From SIG644 sp045613985 (GTDB lineage: Bacteria; Bacillota; Clostridia; Oscillospirales; CAG-272): a stretch of 64,000 nt of DNA. The DNA lies in assembly GCA_045613985.1 (NCBI GenBank), contig JAZLCA010000064.1, forward strand, positions 1 to 64,000, given 5' to 3'. Under the pieces are notes generated by a model, which saw nothing but the letters and a program-made list of their open reading frames with translations, was not told where the DNA came from and did not search any database. Position numbers and translations under genes: made by a program. Of this stretch, positions 1 to 8,213 are shown piece after piece (position 1 is the stretch's first letter; the number at the start of each line of letters is the position of its first letter).

Positions 1-2
1 AC

Positions 3-76
<74 letters not shown>

Positions 77-81
77 AGCGT

Positions 82-158
82 GTGCCTTTAGCTCAGTCGG
101 ATAGAGCAACTGCCTTCTAAGCAGTAGGTCGGGGGTTCGAATCCCTCAAGGCACGCCA
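82..158 (+). tRNA. tRNA-Arg (anticodon TCT)
   Basis: The acceptor stem gtgcctt pairs with aaggcac, followed by G and an encoded CCA. The anticodon stem actgc/gcagt holds the loop cttctaa, giving anticodon TCT (AGA codons). It starts five bases after tRNA-Gly and is probably in the same transcript. Confidence 0.97.
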
Positions 159-164
159 TGATAT

Positions 165-242
165 GGTGGATATGGCGCAGTTGGTTAGCGCGTCAGGTTG
201 TGGCCCTGAAGGCCGCCGGTTCGAGTCCGGTTATCCACCCCA
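165..242 (+). tRNA. tRNA-His (anticodon GTG)
   Basis: The acceptor stem gtggata pairs with tatccac. The extra G at 165 opposite the discriminator C is the G-1 typical of tRNA-His. The anticodon loop ttgtggc gives GTG. CCA is encoded. It is the last tRNA of the cluster and is followed directly by a terminator. Confidence 0.97.
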
Positions 243-250
243 GAAAAAAA

Positions 251-280
251 GCATTTGCCATCGGCAAATGCTTTTTTTTT
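251..280 (+). terminator. Rho-independent terminator of the tRNA cluster
   Basis: A perfect 9-bp stem gcatttgcc/ggcaaatgc with a 3-base loop is followed by nine or more T residues. It starts eight bases after the CCA of tRNA-His. Confidence 0.93.
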
Positions 281-356
281 ATTCGTAACCATGGATTTCC
301 AAGAGTACATTTATGCGCCACGGTTGCACACGTAAGGAACCGCCGCTTGCAATAGG

Positions 357-395
357 ATACGCACCCCAAAAGTTCGATGCTTTTGAGGTGCGTAT
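357..395. terminator. Terminator-like hairpin downstream of the sigma-factor gene
   Basis: A 16-bp stem (atacgcacc... / ...ggtgcgtat) with one mismatch and a 7-base loop ends five bases from the stop of the minus-strand sigma gene. The T-rich side is on the plus strand, so it may act on plus-strand read-through or on both strands. Confidence 0.6.
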
Positions 396-399
396 ATTT

Positions 400-996
400 T
401 TATTTGTTTTCATCGATCGCGCTATTCCTCAACTTATTTCGAATGCGATAGATTGCGTTGTGGATGGAGCGGGTATCCTTGCCCATCTGGCGGGCGATGT
501 CGGGGGCAGTCATGCCGGCGATGTAGCGTTGCCAAATGGCGTTTTCAAACGGGGACAGCGCCCGGGCAATGCGGTGCAACAGAGCCTCGTAATCCTCCTG
601 TTCCCGCAGGCGGAGGGAAGGGTCCTCGTCGGTATCGGCGGGCAGGGAGATCATGGTTTCGTAGTCCAAAGGCTCGGCGGCGGGGTTCATCTTACGCAAA
701 GCGGAGATCAGGGCGTTTTCGATACAGATCTTGGCGTACAGACCAAAGCTGACGTCCTGTTGATCGACGTTATAGCTGAGCAGAGCGCGATAAAAGGCCA
801 GATGTGCCTCCTGGCGCAAATCCTTTTCATCCTCGGGAAGAATGTCGGAGCGGCGGGCGCGGGCGGTCTGAAGGCGATGCTCGATCAAGGGGCCGTACTG
901 AGTCAGAAGGGCATCGAACGCGGCCGCATCGCTCTCTTTGGCGCGGGAGAGCAGGGCAAGGGTTTCGGGAGTGTTATGGCGTTGCTCGTCGGACAT
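400..996 (-). CDS. SigH-like RNA polymerase sigma factor
   Basis: A 198-residue sigma-70 family protein. Region 2 lies at about 55-105 (DLRQEAHLAFYRALLSYN, then LYAKICIENALISALRK) and region 4 near the C-terminus (LSPFENAIWQRYIAGMTAPD, ending IHNAIYRIRNKL). Both match the sporulation/transition-state factor SigH more closely than ECF or SigA factors, and the length fits SigH (about 200-220). Start chosen at the ATG preceded by aaaggag. SigH in Bacillus and Clostridia drives entry into sporulation or competence; the role here is inferred. It is a single gene, separated by about 150 bases from the next minus-strand gene. Confidence 0.85.
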   Translation of the reverse strand: MSDEQRHNTPETLALLSRAKESDAAAFDALLTQYGPLIEHRLQTARARRSDILPEDEKDLRQEAHLAFYRALLSYNVDQQDVSFGLYAKICIENALISALRKMNPAAEPLDYETMISLPADTDEDPSLRLREQEDYEALLHRIARALSPFENAIWQRYIAGMTAPDIARQMGKDTRSIHNAIYRIRNKLRNSAIDENK

Positions 997-1143
997 GGTG
1001 GGCTCCTTTCGAGGTTATTTGGATTTCTTACAACTTTTCCTGCGGACGCTAACGCGGGCGTGCGCTGTATCGGTTTTGTTGTCTATCTTGGGCGCATCAG
1101 GCGATCTTTTCGCATTGCAGGGTGCGCCGTGGGGATCAAATCC

Positions 1144-1725
1144 TTACGTAAACAAATAATTTACGTTCCCCGCGAGCAACGTCCACATTCCCTTGTAGAT
1201 CGTCTCGGGGCGGGCGCGGAAATTCTCTTCCATTTGCCGCGCGCGCATGACGGAATCCACGCTCACCCGTGTTTCGAACAGGGGCTTGCCGTTTTGTTCA
1301 ACCGAACAGAAAAATTCAGCACCTCCGTCGGGCGAGGGAGTGACGGTGCAATGGGTGGTGATACCGCGACGGCGGAAGTCCAGATAACGCAGGGCGCACC
1401 GCAGACTTTCGTCCAGAATGGTGGGCAGCACATCGCTATGCAATTCTTCGGCCACGATACGGCCCTTGGCTGTTACGACGTAGCGGGGCTCGTCCTCCGG
1501 TACGCCCGCTTCTGCCGGTGCGACCTCGTCCGGGTTGGCCACGGTGATCAGACCGTCGTCGAGCAATTCGTGGAATGCTTCCGCCATGTCCAGATACATG
1601 ACGTAGTCCGTTTGCATGACCATATCGTTCAGCGTTGCGAAATCCAGCGGGATCCGCACGTTTTGCATCAAATATAACAGAAAAATCTTGACGTTTCGCT
1701 TGCCGCCCAAAGCACTGCTTGGCAT
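1144..1725 (-). CDS. DUF4364 family protein
   Basis: 193 residues. The N-terminal segment KIFLLYLMQNVRIPLDFATL followed by YLDMAEAFHELLDDGLI is the winged-helix-like signature of DUF4364 proteins, which are widespread in Clostridia and of unknown function. The remainder is acidic with a predicted mixed alpha/beta content. The start is fixed by aaaggaggt six bases upstream of the ATG. It has its own promoter (1778-1806) back-to-back with the promoter of homoserine dehydrogenase. The winged-helix look suggests a regulator, but no target is evident. Confidence 0.75.
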   Translation of the reverse strand: MPSSALGGKRNVKIFLLYLMQNVRIPLDFATLNDMVMQTDYVMYLDMAEAFHELLDDGLITVANPDEVAPAEAGVPEDEPRYVVTAKGRIVAEELHSDVLPTILDESLRCALRYLDFRRRGITTHCTVTPSPDGGAEFFCSVEQNGKPLFETRVSVDSVMRARQMEENFRARPETIYKGMWTLLAGNVNYLFT

Positions 1726-1777
1726 TTGGTACCTCCTTTTGCCGCCTACCGGCGGACGTTTGGTATGCTATAACAAT

Positions 1778-1806
1778 ATCATATCACACTTTTTGGATTT
1801 TTTCAA
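1778..1806 (-). promoter_or_regulatory. Sigma-A promoter of the DUF4364 gene
   Basis: On the minus strand: -35 TTGAAA, 17-base spacer, -10 TATGAT. It lies about 50 bases upstream of the DUF4364 start, in the divergent gap. Confidence 0.75.
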
Positions 1807-1815
1807 GAAAAATTG

Positions 1816-1845
1816 TTTACAAGTTGCACTAAAATATGATATACT
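1816..1845 (+). promoter_or_regulatory. Probable promoter of hom
   Basis: -35-like TTTACA, 18-base spacer, -10 TATACT, about 40 bases before the hom start. Its -35 lies only nine bases from the opposing DUF4364 promoter. Confidence 0.55.
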
Positions 1846-1886
1846 ATATCCAACCAAATTTTCTCAGCATCCCAGGAGGCATTCCC

Positions 1887-3098
1887 ATGGCAAACAAAAA
1901 TTTGACTGTCGCCTTGCTTGGCTTTGGCGTTGTTGGCAGCGGAGCTGCACAGGTCATCACCGAAAATCAAGACCGTATCTGCCGAGCTACCGGCCGTGGC
2001 GTAGACATTCGTTATATATTGGATCTTCGCGATTTCCCCGACAGCCCCTTTGCCGACCGCATCGTACATGATTTCAGCGTTATCGTAAACGATCCCGAGG
2101 TGGACGTTGTGGTTGAAATGATGGGCGGCTCGCATCCCGCGTACGAGTTCTCTCGTGCGGCGCTTGAGGCGGGCAAGTCGGTCGTTACCTCCAACAAAGA
2201 GGTGGTGGCCAATTTTGGCACCGAGCTGTTGGCTCTCGCGGCTCAAAAGGGCGTTCGCTATTTGTTTGAAGCAAGCGTCGGCGGCGGTATTCCCGTACTT
2301 CGCCCTCTGGCGCAGGATATGGCCGCCAATCGTGTGCGCTCCATTAACGGTATTCTTAACGGTACCACCAACTACATTCTCACCCGCATGAAGACGGGGG
2401 CTTCGTTTGACGAGGTTCTTGCCGAGGCGCAGAAGCTGGGCTATGCCGAGCGCGATCCTTCGGCCGACGTCGATGGCCTTGACGCCGCCCGTAAGATCGT
2501 TATTTTGGCCGCTATGGCAACCGGCCTGCGCGTGGATCCCAACGCCATTTCGGTCGAGGGTATCCGCAATATCACAAGGACCGACGTTGAAATCGCCGCC
2601 GAGATGGATTGCGCCATCAAGCTCATTGGCCACATGGCGCTGGTGGACGGCAAGCTGTCCGTTTGGGTGGCTCCCTGCATGATCCCTGCCACGCACCCCG
2701 TGCATCATATTGACGACGTGTTCAACGGCATTCTGATCGACACCGATATGCTGGGACAGACGCTGTTCTACGGCCGCGGCGCAGGCAAATTGCCCACGGC
2801 AGGTGCTGTTGTATCGGACCTTGTGGACATTGCTTCCCATCCTTTTGATGAAAAAACGGCTCCTCTTTGGACGGATGCCGATCCGTCGCACAAGATATCT
2901 GCAGAGCAAGAAGAGCTGTCGGTTTGCCTGATCTACGAGGGCTCTCTTGAGGTCGCGCCTACCGCGGGAGCCGCGCAGGTCGTTACCACCGATACTCATA
3001 CGGCAGTGCTTTGGCCCGCCATGAAAGCCGACGAGCTTGAGGCTCTGGTCAACACCAAACCTGCACGCCCGATCGCACAGTATCGAGTTCTTCAGTGA
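1887..3098 (+). CDS. hom: Homoserine dehydrogenase
   Basis: Catalyses NAD(P)H-dependent reduction of aspartate semialdehyde to homoserine in threonine/methionine synthesis. The N-terminal Rossmann motif GFGVVGSG is at residues 12-19. The catalytic domain carries LNGTTNYILTRM, then AEAQKLGYAERDPSADVDGLDAARK, typical of the family. Start chosen at ATG 1887, preceded by aggagg; an upstream in-frame extension has no ribosome site. The 403-residue protein is shorter than the common ~430-residue Gram-positive form. Its last ~75 residues do not show a clear ACT-domain pattern, so threonine feedback control may differ. It ends in TGA, evidence that TGA is a normal stop here. murA follows after about 70 bases. 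Confidence 0.95.
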   Translation: MANKNLTVALLGFGVVGSGAAQVITENQDRICRATGRGVDIRYILDLRDFPDSPFADRIVHDFSVIVNDPEVDVVVEMMGGSHPAYEFSRAALEAGKSVVTSNKEVVANFGTELLALAAQKGVRYLFEASVGGGIPVLRPLAQDMAANRVRSINGILNGTTNYILTRMKTGASFDEVLAEAQKLGYAERDPSADVDGLDAARKIVILAAMATGLRVDPNAISVEGIRNITRTDVEIAAEMDCAIKLIGHMALVDGKLSVWVAPCMIPATHPVHHIDDVFNGILIDTDMLGQTLFYGRGAGKLPTAGAVVSDLVDIASHPFDEKTAPLWTDADPSHKISAEQEELSVCLIYEGSLEVAPTAGAAQVVTTDTHTAVLWPAMKADELEALVNTKPARPIAQYRVLQ

Positions 3099-3168
3099 CG
3101 GAAAAGGCTGTCGGGCATATACTGTCAGTAGTTCCTCAACCGTTTTTGTTGTTGTGTGAGGTTTGCCT

Positions 3169-4440
3169 ATGAAAAAAATCAAGATCCGGGGCGGGCGACC
3201 GCTCCGAGGACAAATAGAAATCGGCGGTATGAAAAACGCCGCGTTGCCCATTTTGTTCGCGACGATCATTACGGGCGACGTCTGTGTGATCGAAAATCTG
3301 CCGCCCGTGGGAGATATTGAGGTCACGCTGGATATTTTACGCACTATGGGTGCCAAGGTCACCCGTCACAGCCCTACCGCAGTGGAGATCGACACACGTG
3401 AAGTGCGGCAGGGAAGCTCCCCTGAGGCGCTGGTGCGCCGTCTTCGTGGCTCGACCTATTTGATCGGCTGTGAGCTTGCCCGCTTTGGACGTGCCAAGGT
3501 CGGACTGTCGGGCGGCTGTAATTTTGGCTCCCGCCCCATCGATCTGCATAAAAAAGGTTTTGTGGCACTTGGCGCGTCGGTCACAGACGACGACGGCTAC
3601 GTTTCTGCATTCGCGCGGGGACGCTTGAAGGGGCGCAAGATCGTCATGGACAACATTTCGGTCGGCGCGACGGCCAACATTCTTATGGCTGCCTGCACGG
3701 CAGAAGGCTTGACTGTCATTGAAAACGCCGCTCACGAGCCCCACATTGTCGATCTGGCCAGCTTTCTTAACAGCTGCGGTGCCCATATTTCGGGTGCCGG
3801 CACCTCCATTATCAAGGTGCGCGGCGTCGAAAAGCTGCACGGCTGTCATTATACCATCATTCCCGATATGATCGAAGCGGGGACCTATATGGTGGCGGCC
3901 GCCGCAACCTACGGTGAAGTCACGCTGACGGGCGTGATCTCCCGTCATATGGATGCCGTCAGTGCCAAAATGCGCGAGATGGGCATCACCATCATCGATG
4001 ACGGCGACAGCATTACCGTCAAATCGGCGGGCTCGTTTGCCAGCACCAACATCCAGGCGGTGCCGTACCCCGGCTTCCCGACCGATATGCAGCCTCAGAT
4101 CACGGCCTTGCTTTCGTTGGCGGGGGGCATCAGCACCGTCACCGAAAACGTGTTCAAAAAACGATTCCGCTACGTCGATGAGCTTCGCCGCATGGGTGCG
4201 GCCATCAGCGTGGATGACCAAAGCTCCACCGCCACCATCGTGGGCGTGCATCGCCTGCATGGCGCGACGGTCACCTCCACCGATCTGCGAGCGGGCGCGG
4301 CTCTCATCATCGCCGGTCTTGCCGCCGAGGGGGAGACTTGTATTTTGGCGGTTGCCGAGACCATCGAGCGAGGATATTACGATATCGTCGGCAAATTGCA
4401 GGCCGTCGGGGCGGATATTGAGCTGGTGGATGAAGAATAA
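3169..4440 (+). CDS. murA: UDP-N-acetylglucosamine 1-carboxyvinyltransferase
   Basis: First committed step of peptidoglycan synthesis: transfers enolpyruvate from PEP to UDP-GlcNAc in the cytoplasm. 423 residues, the usual length. The substrate-binding Lys-Asn pair is in GMKNAALPI (about residues 21-29). The catalytic Cys117 is in LSGGCNFGSRP, so the enzyme should be fosfomycin-sensitive. ATG 3169 is chosen over a TTG two codons earlier; a gtgagg site precedes it. A strong hairpin follows the stop. Many Firmicutes have two MurA paralogues; which one this is cannot be decided here. Confidence 0.95.
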   Translation: MKKIKIRGGRPLRGQIEIGGMKNAALPILFATIITGDVCVIENLPPVGDIEVTLDILRTMGAKVTRHSPTAVEIDTREVRQGSSPEALVRRLRGSTYLIGCELARFGRAKVGLSGGCNFGSRPIDLHKKGFVALGASVTDDDGYVSAFARGRLKGRKIVMDNISVGATANILMAACTAEGLTVIENAAHEPHIVDLASFLNSCGAHISGAGTSIIKVRGVEKLHGCHYTIIPDMIEAGTYMVAAAATYGEVTLTGVISRHMDAVSAKMREMGITIIDDGDSITVKSAGSFASTNIQAVPYPGFPTDMQPQITALLSLAGGISTVTENVFKKRFRYVDELRRMGAAISVDDQSSTATIVGVHRLHGATVTSTDLRAGAALIIAGLAAEGETCILAVAETIERGYYDIVGKLQAVGADIELVDEE

Positions 4441-4450
4441 AATAAAAATT

Positions 4451-4490
4451 CCCACAGACCGATCGATCTGGTCTGTGGGAGATTTTTTTA
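4451..4490. terminator. Terminator between murA and the convergent LRR gene
   Basis: A perfect 10-bp stem cccacagacc/ggtctgtggg with a 9-base loop, followed by gattttttta on the plus strand. It sits between convergent genes and may serve both. Confidence 0.9.
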
Positions 4491-4497
4491 TATACTT

Positions 4498-5862
4498 TCA
4501 CTTTGGTGTAACGGTGCCGTCCCGAGTGATGGTGCCGTCGGAGCAGTAGACGGTATATTCTGCCGTGCCGCTGTCCCAATCGGTGCCGAAGGGGATGCTT
4601 TGCCACTGTTCCATCGTGCCGCCGAAGCGGATGGCGGTCAGGGAGGAGCAGCCGTAAAATGCCTGCCAGTTGATTTCCTCGATGCCGGCGGGGATCGAAA
4701 TGCTTGAAAGAGCCGTGCAATCCCGGAACGCACCCTCGCCGATGACCTTGACGGTGTCGGGCAGAACGAGATGCTCCAGAGCGGTGCATTTCTCGAAGGC
4801 GGCTTGGTCAATTTGCCATATGCCATTGCCCAAATCGATCTGCTTCAAGCTCGTGCAGCCGTAGAACATTGAGATGGCGACGTCGTATGCGGCATCGGGA
4901 AGGGCGATGCTCTCAAGCGCCGTGCATTCAAAGAATGCGCCCGGACCGAAGTGGCCCAGATCCTTTCCGAGTGTTACGTCCGTCAGTGACGTGCAAAAGG
5001 CAAACGCATTGTTGCTTAAATACCATACGCCGTCGGGGATGGTAATGCTCTTCAGCGCGGTACAGCCCGAGAAGGCGCCGTCACCGACGTATATGCCCAT
5101 TTGGTTGTTCGACACGTCGTACACGACGCCCTCGGGAAAGGTCACTTGCTCAAGAGAGGTACAGCCTTGGAAGGAGGCGGCACCGACCGTCTCGATGCCC
5201 TTACCGAGCGTTACGCTTTTCAAGGAGGTGCATTTGTGGAAGGCCCAGTTGCCGATTTCGGTGACGCTGTCGGGGACGACGATGCCCTCCAAAGAGGTGC
5301 ATTCCTCAAAGGCGTTTTCCCCGATATACGTTAAGCTGTCGGGCAGATCGACATTCGAGAGCGCGGTGCAATACTGGAAGGCCGCGTGATCGATCTTAAG
5401 GAGATGCTCGGGAAAATCGATATCCGTCAGCGAAGGGCATTTGTAAAAGGTGTGGTTGTTAATGACCTTGATGCTATCGGGAAGCGTTACCGAAGTCAGA
5501 TTATCACAGTTTCCAAACGCGCCGCCGTCGATGTACAGAATATGGTCGCGGATCGTGATCTCCGTCAGATTATCACAGCCGGCGAATGCGCTCGCCCCGA
5601 TGCCGATGACCTTGTGGCCGTACATTTTGCGGGGGATGTTCAGCCGCTTGACGTTTTCGTCATAAATGCCGGTGACCTCGCAATACCGTTTCGGAAGGTC
5701 GGAAGGATCAAGGTCGTGACGTTTTACGTCCGAGCTGTCAAGGTTACGGCGCTCCAGGCCACCGTATTTGTTCATATAACTATAGGTGCACGATGAAAAG
5801 ACAAACGTGCAGACAAGTGCCACAAGGCACAAAAGGCTGAAAAATCGAAGGTTTTTCTTCAT
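4498..5862 (-). CDS. BspA-type leucine-rich repeat lipoprotein
   Basis: 454 residues with a lipoprotein signal peptide: hydrophobic stretch then lipobox FSSC at about 22-25. From about residue 85 to 430 it has some fourteen ~23-residue repeats of the form aF..C.sLt.i.lPd.v..Ig, the LRR_5/BspA pattern (FAGCDNLTEI, FGNCDNLTSV, FYKCPSLTDI, FEECTSLEGI and so on). Such proteins are surface-anchored and thought to mediate adhesion or binding. It starts 35 bases after the cysteine desulfurase stop on the same strand, so co-transcription with the two genes upstream is possible. No ligand can be inferred. Confidence 0.88.
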   Translation of the reverse strand: MKKNLRFFSLLCLVALVCTFVFSSCTYSYMNKYGGLERRNLDSSDVKRHDLDPSDLPKRYCEVTGIYDENVKRLNIPRKMYGHKVIGIGASAFAGCDNLTEITIRDHILYIDGGAFGNCDNLTSVTLPDSIKVINNHTFYKCPSLTDIDFPEHLLKIDHAAFQYCTALSNVDLPDSLTYIGENAFEECTSLEGIVVPDSVTEIGNWAFHKCTSLKSVTLGKGIETVGAASFQGCTSLEQVTFPEGVVYDVSNNQMGIYVGDGAFSGCTALKSITIPDGVWYLSNNAFAFCTSLTDVTLGKDLGHFGPGAFFECTALESIALPDAAYDVAISMFYGCTSLKQIDLGNGIWQIDQAAFEKCTALEHLVLPDTVKVIGEGAFRDCTALSSISIPAGIEEINWQAFYGCSSLTAIRFGGTMEQWQSIPFGTDWDSGTAEYTVYCSDGTITRDGTVTPK

Positions 5863-5897
5863 ATTAACCTCCTAAATGATTTATAATGCTAATTCTG

Positions 5898-7061
5898 TTA
5901 TCGGATGCGGATCAGCGACGAAAGTCCTTCGGACAAAGCTTCGATCAGTGCGTCAACGTCCGCTGCCGTGTTGTTCGGACACAGGCTGACGCGCAGGGAG
6001 CAATCCGCCTCGCGCTCGGTTGCGCCGAAGGCGAGAAGCGCGGAGCTGACGTGCCGCGAGCGAGTGGAGCAGGCCGATCCTGCCGACACGCAAATGCCGC
6101 GGGCGTCCAAAAAGTGAAGCATGACCTCACTTTTGATGTTGGGAAGTGTCAGATTGACAATGTGGGGAGCGCACGCGCCCGACGGTTGCTTGACGCCGAT
6201 GCCGAGGGCAAGCAAGCCCCGGATCAAGTGCTCACGCAGATGCTCCATGTGGGCCAGATCGTTGTCCAACGTGGCAAAGGCATGGGCCGCTGCCGCGCCG
6301 AAAGCGGCAATGCCGGGGATGTTTTCGGTGCCGGAACGGAAACCGTTTTCCTGACCGCCACCTAACAGCCAAGGCACGATCTGCTTGGCCTTGAGCAGAG
6401 CGGGGTTGATGTAAAGCGCGCCGACACCCTTGGGGCCGTGTACCTTATGGGCGCTGATCGTGACCAGATCCGCCCCCAGCGCAGCGGGGGTGAAGCGGCA
6501 CTTGAGATAACCCTGCACCGCGTCGGTGTGGGTGATCACACCGGGCGAGCGGGTGCGGGCCAAGGAAAATACCTTTTTGATATCGTACATGGCGCCCGTT
6601 TCGTTGTTGACCAGCATCATGCTGACCATAAACACGCGATCGTTCAGGGCCTTGTCCACTTGTTCCATGTCGAGCGCACCGCCTCGCGTTGAGATGCGGA
6701 TGACCTCAAATCCCTCCCGCTCCAGCTGCTTCATGACCTCTTCCACGGCGGGATGCTCCGAGTCGGTGGTAACGATGCGCCCACCGGTGCGGCGGGCCTT
6801 GGCGTGGGCGGTGCCCAAGAGAGCCAGGGTGTTGGCTTCACTTCCGCAGGAGGTAAAGATCAATTCTCCCGGGGAGAGCCGGCGCAGTCCCAGCGTTTTG
6901 GCAATGGCCTCGCGGGCCTCGCTCAACAGGGCGGCGGCAGAGCGACCGATCTGATGATAAGAGGACGGATTGCCGTAAGTGTCCATGGCCGCGATCATTT
7001 TTTCGCGTGCGGAGGGCGAGAGTGCCGTCGTTGCGCTGTTGTCCAAATAAATACGTTGCAT
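5898..7061 (-). CDS. Cysteine desulfurase (NifS/IscS family)
   Basis: A 387-residue PLP enzyme that removes sulfur from cysteine for Fe-S cluster or thiolated-cofactor synthesis. The N-terminus IYLDNSATTALS is the family hallmark. The PLP lysine is in TISAHKVHGPKGVGALYI, and the sulfur-accepting cysteine is in VSAGSACSTRS near residue 330. It begins three bases after the stop of the lipoprotein gene upstream, so the two are translationally coupled. No iscU or thiI is adjacent, so the acceptor is unknown. Confidence 0.93.
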   Translation of the reverse strand: MQRIYLDNSATTALSPSAREKMIAAMDTYGNPSSYHQIGRSAAALLSEAREAIAKTLGLRRLSPGELIFTSCGSEANTLALLGTAHAKARRTGGRIVTTDSEHPAVEEVMKQLEREGFEVIRISTRGGALDMEQVDKALNDRVFMVSMMLVNNETGAMYDIKKVFSLARTRSPGVITHTDAVQGYLKCRFTPAALGADLVTISAHKVHGPKGVGALYINPALLKAKQIVPWLLGGGQENGFRSGTENIPGIAAFGAAAAHAFATLDNDLAHMEHLREHLIRGLLALGIGVKQPSGACAPHIVNLTLPNIKSEVMLHFLDARGICVSAGSACSTRSRHVSSALLAFGATEREADCSLRVSLCPNNTAADVDALIEALSEGLSSLIRIR

Positions 7062-7064
7062 GAT

Positions 7065-8114
7065 TTAGTTTCCTCTGAATTCGAAGGCGGCGAGTATGTC
7101 AAGATAGGTGGGGTAGTGAGCTTCAAACTGGGGCAAAAGCGCCGTGTAGGTCACGGTGTATACCATGCCGCGGTAGGAAGTGATGGCTTGAGCAAAACGG
7201 AAGGTGGTGCCTTCGATCTGGGCAGTATAGCGGTAAATCTTACCCGGGCGATCTCCGAAGGTGATCTCCTCGTCTTCCACGTCGCCAACAACGGTCATGC
7301 CTGCTTTGATCTGCTCAAATGCGGTTGCCCAATAATCGTCCACGCTCTCAATGTGATCCACCTCGGGCATATAGACGGTGACGCCCACGTTGGAGCGGTC
7401 GCTCTCGGAGACGTAGGCCGACGAGGTGGGAACCTTGGTATCCAGCACCCAACTTTCGGGAACGAAAAAGCGATAGGCTACGTCGTCGTTGGAGGCCAGC
7501 TTCATGCCCTGGGGAGCTTTGACGTCGGGATTGATGGTCTGCAGGGGCTCCTTGGGAACAAAAGGCGTGTCGCTGAAGGTGAATTTTTCACGGACGGTCT
7601 CAAATACGTCCAGATAGCCCTCGTACAGATCGTGGCGTGCGCAGAAGGACAAAACGTAGATCTTACCGTTTCTTTGGCACATCGTTTCCAATCCCTCGTA
7701 GGAGACCAGAGCGCGGGTGCCCTTGTAGTTTACGGTCAGAGCATCCAGACCGCTGAGTTTTCCCTCAATAAAATCGGAGCATTGAGCACCGTTGCTGTCG
7801 GGAAAAGCGGCGGAGAGTGCTGCGGACAGATGGGTGTTCCAGTAATCCTTGATCGACAGCCCCTCGGGATTGTCGTAGGTCTTAACGTAAATGATGGCCT
7901 TGTTTTGCGCCGAGGCGTAACCGCCCGAAAGACCGGTGTTGGTCAAAAGATTCCAGTCCACAGGCAAAAAGAGACGATAATCACTGCCTTCAACGGTGGC
8001 GTGCTGCATATTTTCGGGAACCTCGTCCTCGCTGTCCTTACAGGAAACGAGCGGCAGGCAAAGCGTCAGGAGCGCAAGCAAAAGCGCGCAAAGACGTGTC
8101 AGTTTCAATTTCAT
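7065..8114 (-). CDS. Lipoprotein with two related domains (PsbP/DUF1795-like)
   Basis: 349 residues. Signal peptide with lipobox PLVSC at about 21-25. Two halves resemble each other: about 38-175 (GSDYRLFLPVDWNL, then IKDYWNTHLSAAL) and about 200-345 (VAYRFFVPESWVL, then VDDYWATAFEQI). Both look like the PsbP/DUF1795 fold, an inference from the strand pattern. Start chosen at ATG 8114 with gggagat upstream; an 18-codon in-frame extension lacks a site and would precede the signal peptide. It directly precedes the cysteine desulfurase in an apparent operon. Function unknown. Confidence 0.75.
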   Translation of the reverse strand: MKLKLTRLCALLLALLTLCLPLVSCKDSEDEVPENMQHATVEGSDYRLFLPVDWNLLTNTGLSGGYASAQNKAIIYVKTYDNPEGLSIKDYWNTHLSAALSAAFPDSNGAQCSDFIEGKLSGLDALTVNYKGTRALVSYEGLETMCQRNGKIYVLSFCARHDLYEGYLDVFETVREKFTFSDTPFVPKEPLQTINPDVKAPQGMKLASNDDVAYRFFVPESWVLDTKVPTSSAYVSESDRSNVGVTVYMPEVDHIESVDDYWATAFEQIKAGMTVVGDVEDEEITFGDRPGKIYRYTAQIEGTTFRFAQAITSYRGMVYTVTYTALLPQFEAHYPTYLDILAAFEFRGN

Positions 8115-8213
8115 TCGGATCCATCTCCCTTGGTTGATATTTCTGTGATCAGCATAGCATAAAGACATGGCTAAACTTGATGCGAGAAGTAAACTTTTCG
8201 TGTCTTTTGCCCC

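Noticed and set aside
158..355. 65-codon frame across tRNA-His
   Set aside because: It reads through a tRNA gene and its terminator; not a gene.
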